The notes below the pieces were generated by a model. That model did no database searches. It saw nothing but the letters and a program-made list of their open reading frames with translations, and had not been told where the DNA came from. The position numbers were made by a program, and so were the translations under genes. From Phytopseudomonas daroniae (GTDB lineage: Bacteria; Pseudomonadota; Gammaproteobacteria; Pseudomonadales; Pseudomonadaceae): a DNA stretch of 64,000 nt. This document shows positions 61,865 through 64,000 of the stretch, piece by piece. The stretch is from contig NZ_QJUI01000009.1 in NCBI RefSeq assembly GCF_004327285.1, positions 124,001-188,000 on the forward strand, read 5' to 3'. The stretch's first letter is position 1. Every line of letters starts with the position of its first letter.

Positions 61865-64000
61865 ATGAATACCCTGCCGATCGATTCCCTGCTGCCCGAT
61901 TTGTGTCGCGCTCTGGCCGAGCGTGACGAAGTGGTGCTTGAAGCACCACCCGGTGCCGGCAAGACCACTCGCGTACCGCTGGCCGTGCTCGATCAGCCCT
62001 GGCTGGCCGGGCAACGCATCATCATGCTCGAACCCCGGCGTCTGGCCGCACGTGCTGCAGCGGAGCGTTTGGCCAGCGAACTCGGCGAGACGGTCGGCGA
62101 AACCGTGGGTTACCGCATCCGCCTGGACAGCAAGGTCGGCCCGCGCACGCGCATCGAAGTGGTGACCGAAGGCATCCTGGCGCGACGGCTGCAGGATGAT
62201 CCGGCGCTCGAAGGCGTGGGGCTGGTGATCTTCGATGAATTCCATGAGCGCAGTCTGGATGCCGACCTGGCCCTGGCACTGACCCTCAATGGCCGGGCGA
62301 TGTTTCGCGGTGCCGACAGTGGTGAGGCGCCGCTCAAGGTGTTGCTGATGTCGGCGACCCTGGAGGGCGAGCGACTGGCCGGTTTGCTCGACGATGCGCC
62401 AGTGCTGCGCAGCGAGGGACGCATGTACCCGGTGGACACGCGCTGGGGCGCGCCCTGGCAGGCCGGCGAGTGGCTGGAGCCCAAGGTGCTGCAGACCGTG
62501 TTGCAGGCCTTGGCCGATGAGCCGGGCAGCCTGCTGGTGTTCCTGCCCGGCCAGGCCGAGATTCGCCGGGTGGCCGAGCAACTGGGCGAGGCGCTGGCCG
62601 GGCGATCCGATGTGCGCGTTTGTCCGCTACATGGCGAGTTGGAACTGTCGGCCCAGCGTGCGGCCATCGAGCCGGCGCCGGCCGGGCTGCGCAAGGTGGT
62701 GCTGGCGACCAATATCGCCGAAACCAGCCTGACCATCGATGGCGTGCGCGTGGTGGTGGACGCCGGTCTGGCGCGGGTGCCGCGTTTCGATCCGGGCAGC
62801 GGCATGACGCGCCTGGACACCCAGCGTATTTCCCGAGCCTCGGCGACGCAGCGTGCCGGCCGTGCCGGGCGGCTGCAGCCGGGCGTGTGCTACCGGCTAT
62901 GGTCGCAGGCCCAGCATGAACAATTGCCGGCTTATTCCTCGGCGGAAATCCTCCAGGCCGATCTTGCCAGTCTGGCGTTGCAACTGGTGCGTTGGGGCGT
63001 CGAGATGGACGAACTGGTCTGGCTCGATCCGCCGCCCGCCGCCGCATATGCCCAGGCCCGGGATCTGCTGCAGCGTCTGGGGGCTCTCGATGCCCGAGGC
63101 GTGCTTACCGCCCACGGCCAGGCCATGGCCGAGCTGCCGGCGCATCCGCGTATCGCGCATCTGTTGTTGCGTGGTCAGGCCCTTGGCCTGGGCCAACTGG
63201 CCTGTGACCTGGCGGCACTGCTGGGTGAGCGCGACATACTTCGCGGCGGCCAGCGAGGTGCCGGCGCCGACCTGCACAGCCGGCTGGCCTTGCTTTCGGG
63301 GGAGAGCCGGGCAGCGCGAGGCGCTCAGCGGAGCGCCGACCGAAGTGGCGTGCAGCGAGCCCGGCAGCTGGCTCGCCAGTTCCAGGGCTACCTGCGGCGC
63401 GTGCCGATCAACGAGGCGGTGAGCGACCCCGAGCACGGCCGCTGGCTGGGTGCGTTGCTGGCCTTCGCCTACCCGGATCGCGTCGCTCGGCAGCGCCGTG
63501 GGGGAGGCGCCGAATATCGCCTGGCCAATGGCCGTGCGGCGCTGTTCAACGAGGCGGACGCCTTGATGAAGCATGCCTGGCTGGTGGTCGCCGACCTGGG
63601 TAGCCGCCAGGGGCAGCGTGAGGAGCGTATCTACCTGGCCTCCGAGCTGGAACCAGAGTTGTTCGAGACGGTGCTGGCCGAGCAGGTGACCACTCAGGAT
63701 CTGCTCGAATGGGATGAGCGCGAAGGCGTGCTGCGTGCCGAGCGGCAGCGCAGAGTAGGCGATCTGGTGCTGTCCAGCGAGGCGCTACCAGGGCTGGACG
63801 CCGAGGCGCGCACGGCTGCGCTGGTCGCCCTGGTGCGCCGCAAGGGGCTGGCGCTGCTGCCGTGGACGCCCGAGCTGCGCCAGTGGCAGGCGCGGGTCGT
63901 GCTGTTACGCGGGCTGGATCTGCAGGCGCAGGCGAGCAGCGAATGGCCGGACGTTTCCGACGCGGCGCTACTCGCCAGCCTGGAGACCTGGCTGGCGCCG
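61865..64000 (+). CDS. hrpB: ATP-dependent helicase HrpB (3' end outside window)
   Basis: The first 712 codons are in the window with no stop. DEAH/RHA-type helicase: Walker A LEAPPGAGKTTRVPLA, motif Ia LEPRRLAARAAAERLA, motif II VIFDEFHERSLDADL, motif III SATLEG, motif V TNIAETSLTIDGV and motif VI QRAGRAGRLQPG, then the HrpB-specific C-terminal region. Motif II reads DEFH, as usual for HrpB. It is an RNA helicase family member of uncertain biological role in Pseudomonas. Confidence 0.96.
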   Translation, partial: MNTLPIDSLLPDLCRALAERDEVVLEAPPGAGKTTRVPLAVLDQPWLAGQRIIMLEPRRLAARAAAERLASELGETVGETVGYRIRLDSKVGPRTRIEVVTEGILARRLQDDPALEGVGLVIFDEFHERSLDADLALALTLNGRAMFRGADSGEAPLKVLLMSATLEGERLAGLLDDAPVLRSEGRMYPVDTRWGAPWQAGEWLEPKVLQTVLQALADEPGSLLVFLPGQAEIRRVAEQLGEALAGRSDVRVCPLHGELELSAQRAAIEPAPAGLRKVVLATNIAETSLTIDGVRVVVDAGLARVPRFDPGSGMTRLDTQRISRASATQRAGRAGRLQPGVCYRLWSQAQHEQLPAYSSAEILQADLASLALQLVRWGVEMDELVWLDPPPAAAYAQARDLLQRLGALDARGVLTAHGQAMAELPAHPRIAHLLLRGQALGLGQLACDLAALLGERDILRGGQRGAGADLHSRLALLSGESRAARGAQRSADRSGVQRARQLARQFQGYLRRVPINEAVSDPEHGRWLGALLAFAYPDRVARQRRGGGAEYRLANGRAALFNEADALMKHAWLVVADLGSRQGQREERIYLASELEPELFETVLAEQVTTQDLLEWDEREGVLRAERQRRVGDLVLSSEALPGLDAEARTAALVALVRRKGLALLPWTPELRQWQARVVLLRGLDLQAQASSEWPDVSDAALLASLETWLAP

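Overview
The window is about 64 kb of a high-GC gammaproteobacterial chromosome, almost certainly Pseudomonas. The evidence is the tmRNA with an ANDENYEGYALAA tag, a DUF2790-type secreted protein, abundant LysR regulators, and familiar housekeeping ends: amn (AMP nucleosidase) on the left and hrpB on the right. Species cannot be fixed from the sequence alone.

Left part (1-21 kb): core and accessory metabolism. An Lrp regulator faces a cysteine desulfurase and a persulfide-dioxygenase-like hydrolase. Next come a secreted alpha/beta hydrolase, a degenerate HD-GYP/LuxR protein, and a LysR regulator with a clear operator facing an NTF2-like/SDR pair. A phosphonate locus follows (phnX, Fe-alcohol dehydrogenase, phnE, phnC, phnD, divergent LysR). 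It contains an in-frame chimera of an MFS transporter start and a LysR end, a scar of deletion. Several regulator/oxidoreductase sets (AraC-SDR-VOC-saccharopine reductase-like, HxlR-NmrA) fill the rest.

Centre (21-38.5 kb): a PaoABC-type molybdenum aldehyde oxidoreductase; a two-component system divergent from a DUF5666-like protein, a cytochrome b561 and a Tat-exported sulfite-oxidase-fold enzyme; then a metal-peptide locus. That locus encodes an exported EF-hand protein carrying four EGKCG motifs, its MNIO (DUF692) and DUF2063 partners, a DoxX/ferric-reductase-like operon, an OmpR-type two-component system, a DUF2790 protein, a secreted GFSRTP-repeat protein and DipZ. All four promoters of this locus carry TGTATnn-N3-TGTATnn direct repeats, so it looks like one regulon, probably for copper or redox stress.

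Right part (38.5-59.4 kb): mobile DNA stacked against ssrA. It holds a broken pcaQ-like gene, a broken Pf-type integrase, a HigBA-like toxin-antitoxin pair, an AlpA regulator, an inovirus-type replication protein, a restriction-like set (HTH-fused DNA methyltransferase, PD-(D/E)XK nuclease, convergent McrB-like AAA+ ATPase), an integrase remnant, zinc-ribbon and recombination genes (YqaJ, DUF932, a frameshifted hydrolase-like gene), a SIR2-HerA defence pair, and an intact tyrosine integrase next to the ssrA 3' end. Paired TGGAATACC sites mark both ends of the youngest element. The window closes with a small secreted protein, a cation-efflux transporter, a lipoprotein and hrpB, which runs off the edge.
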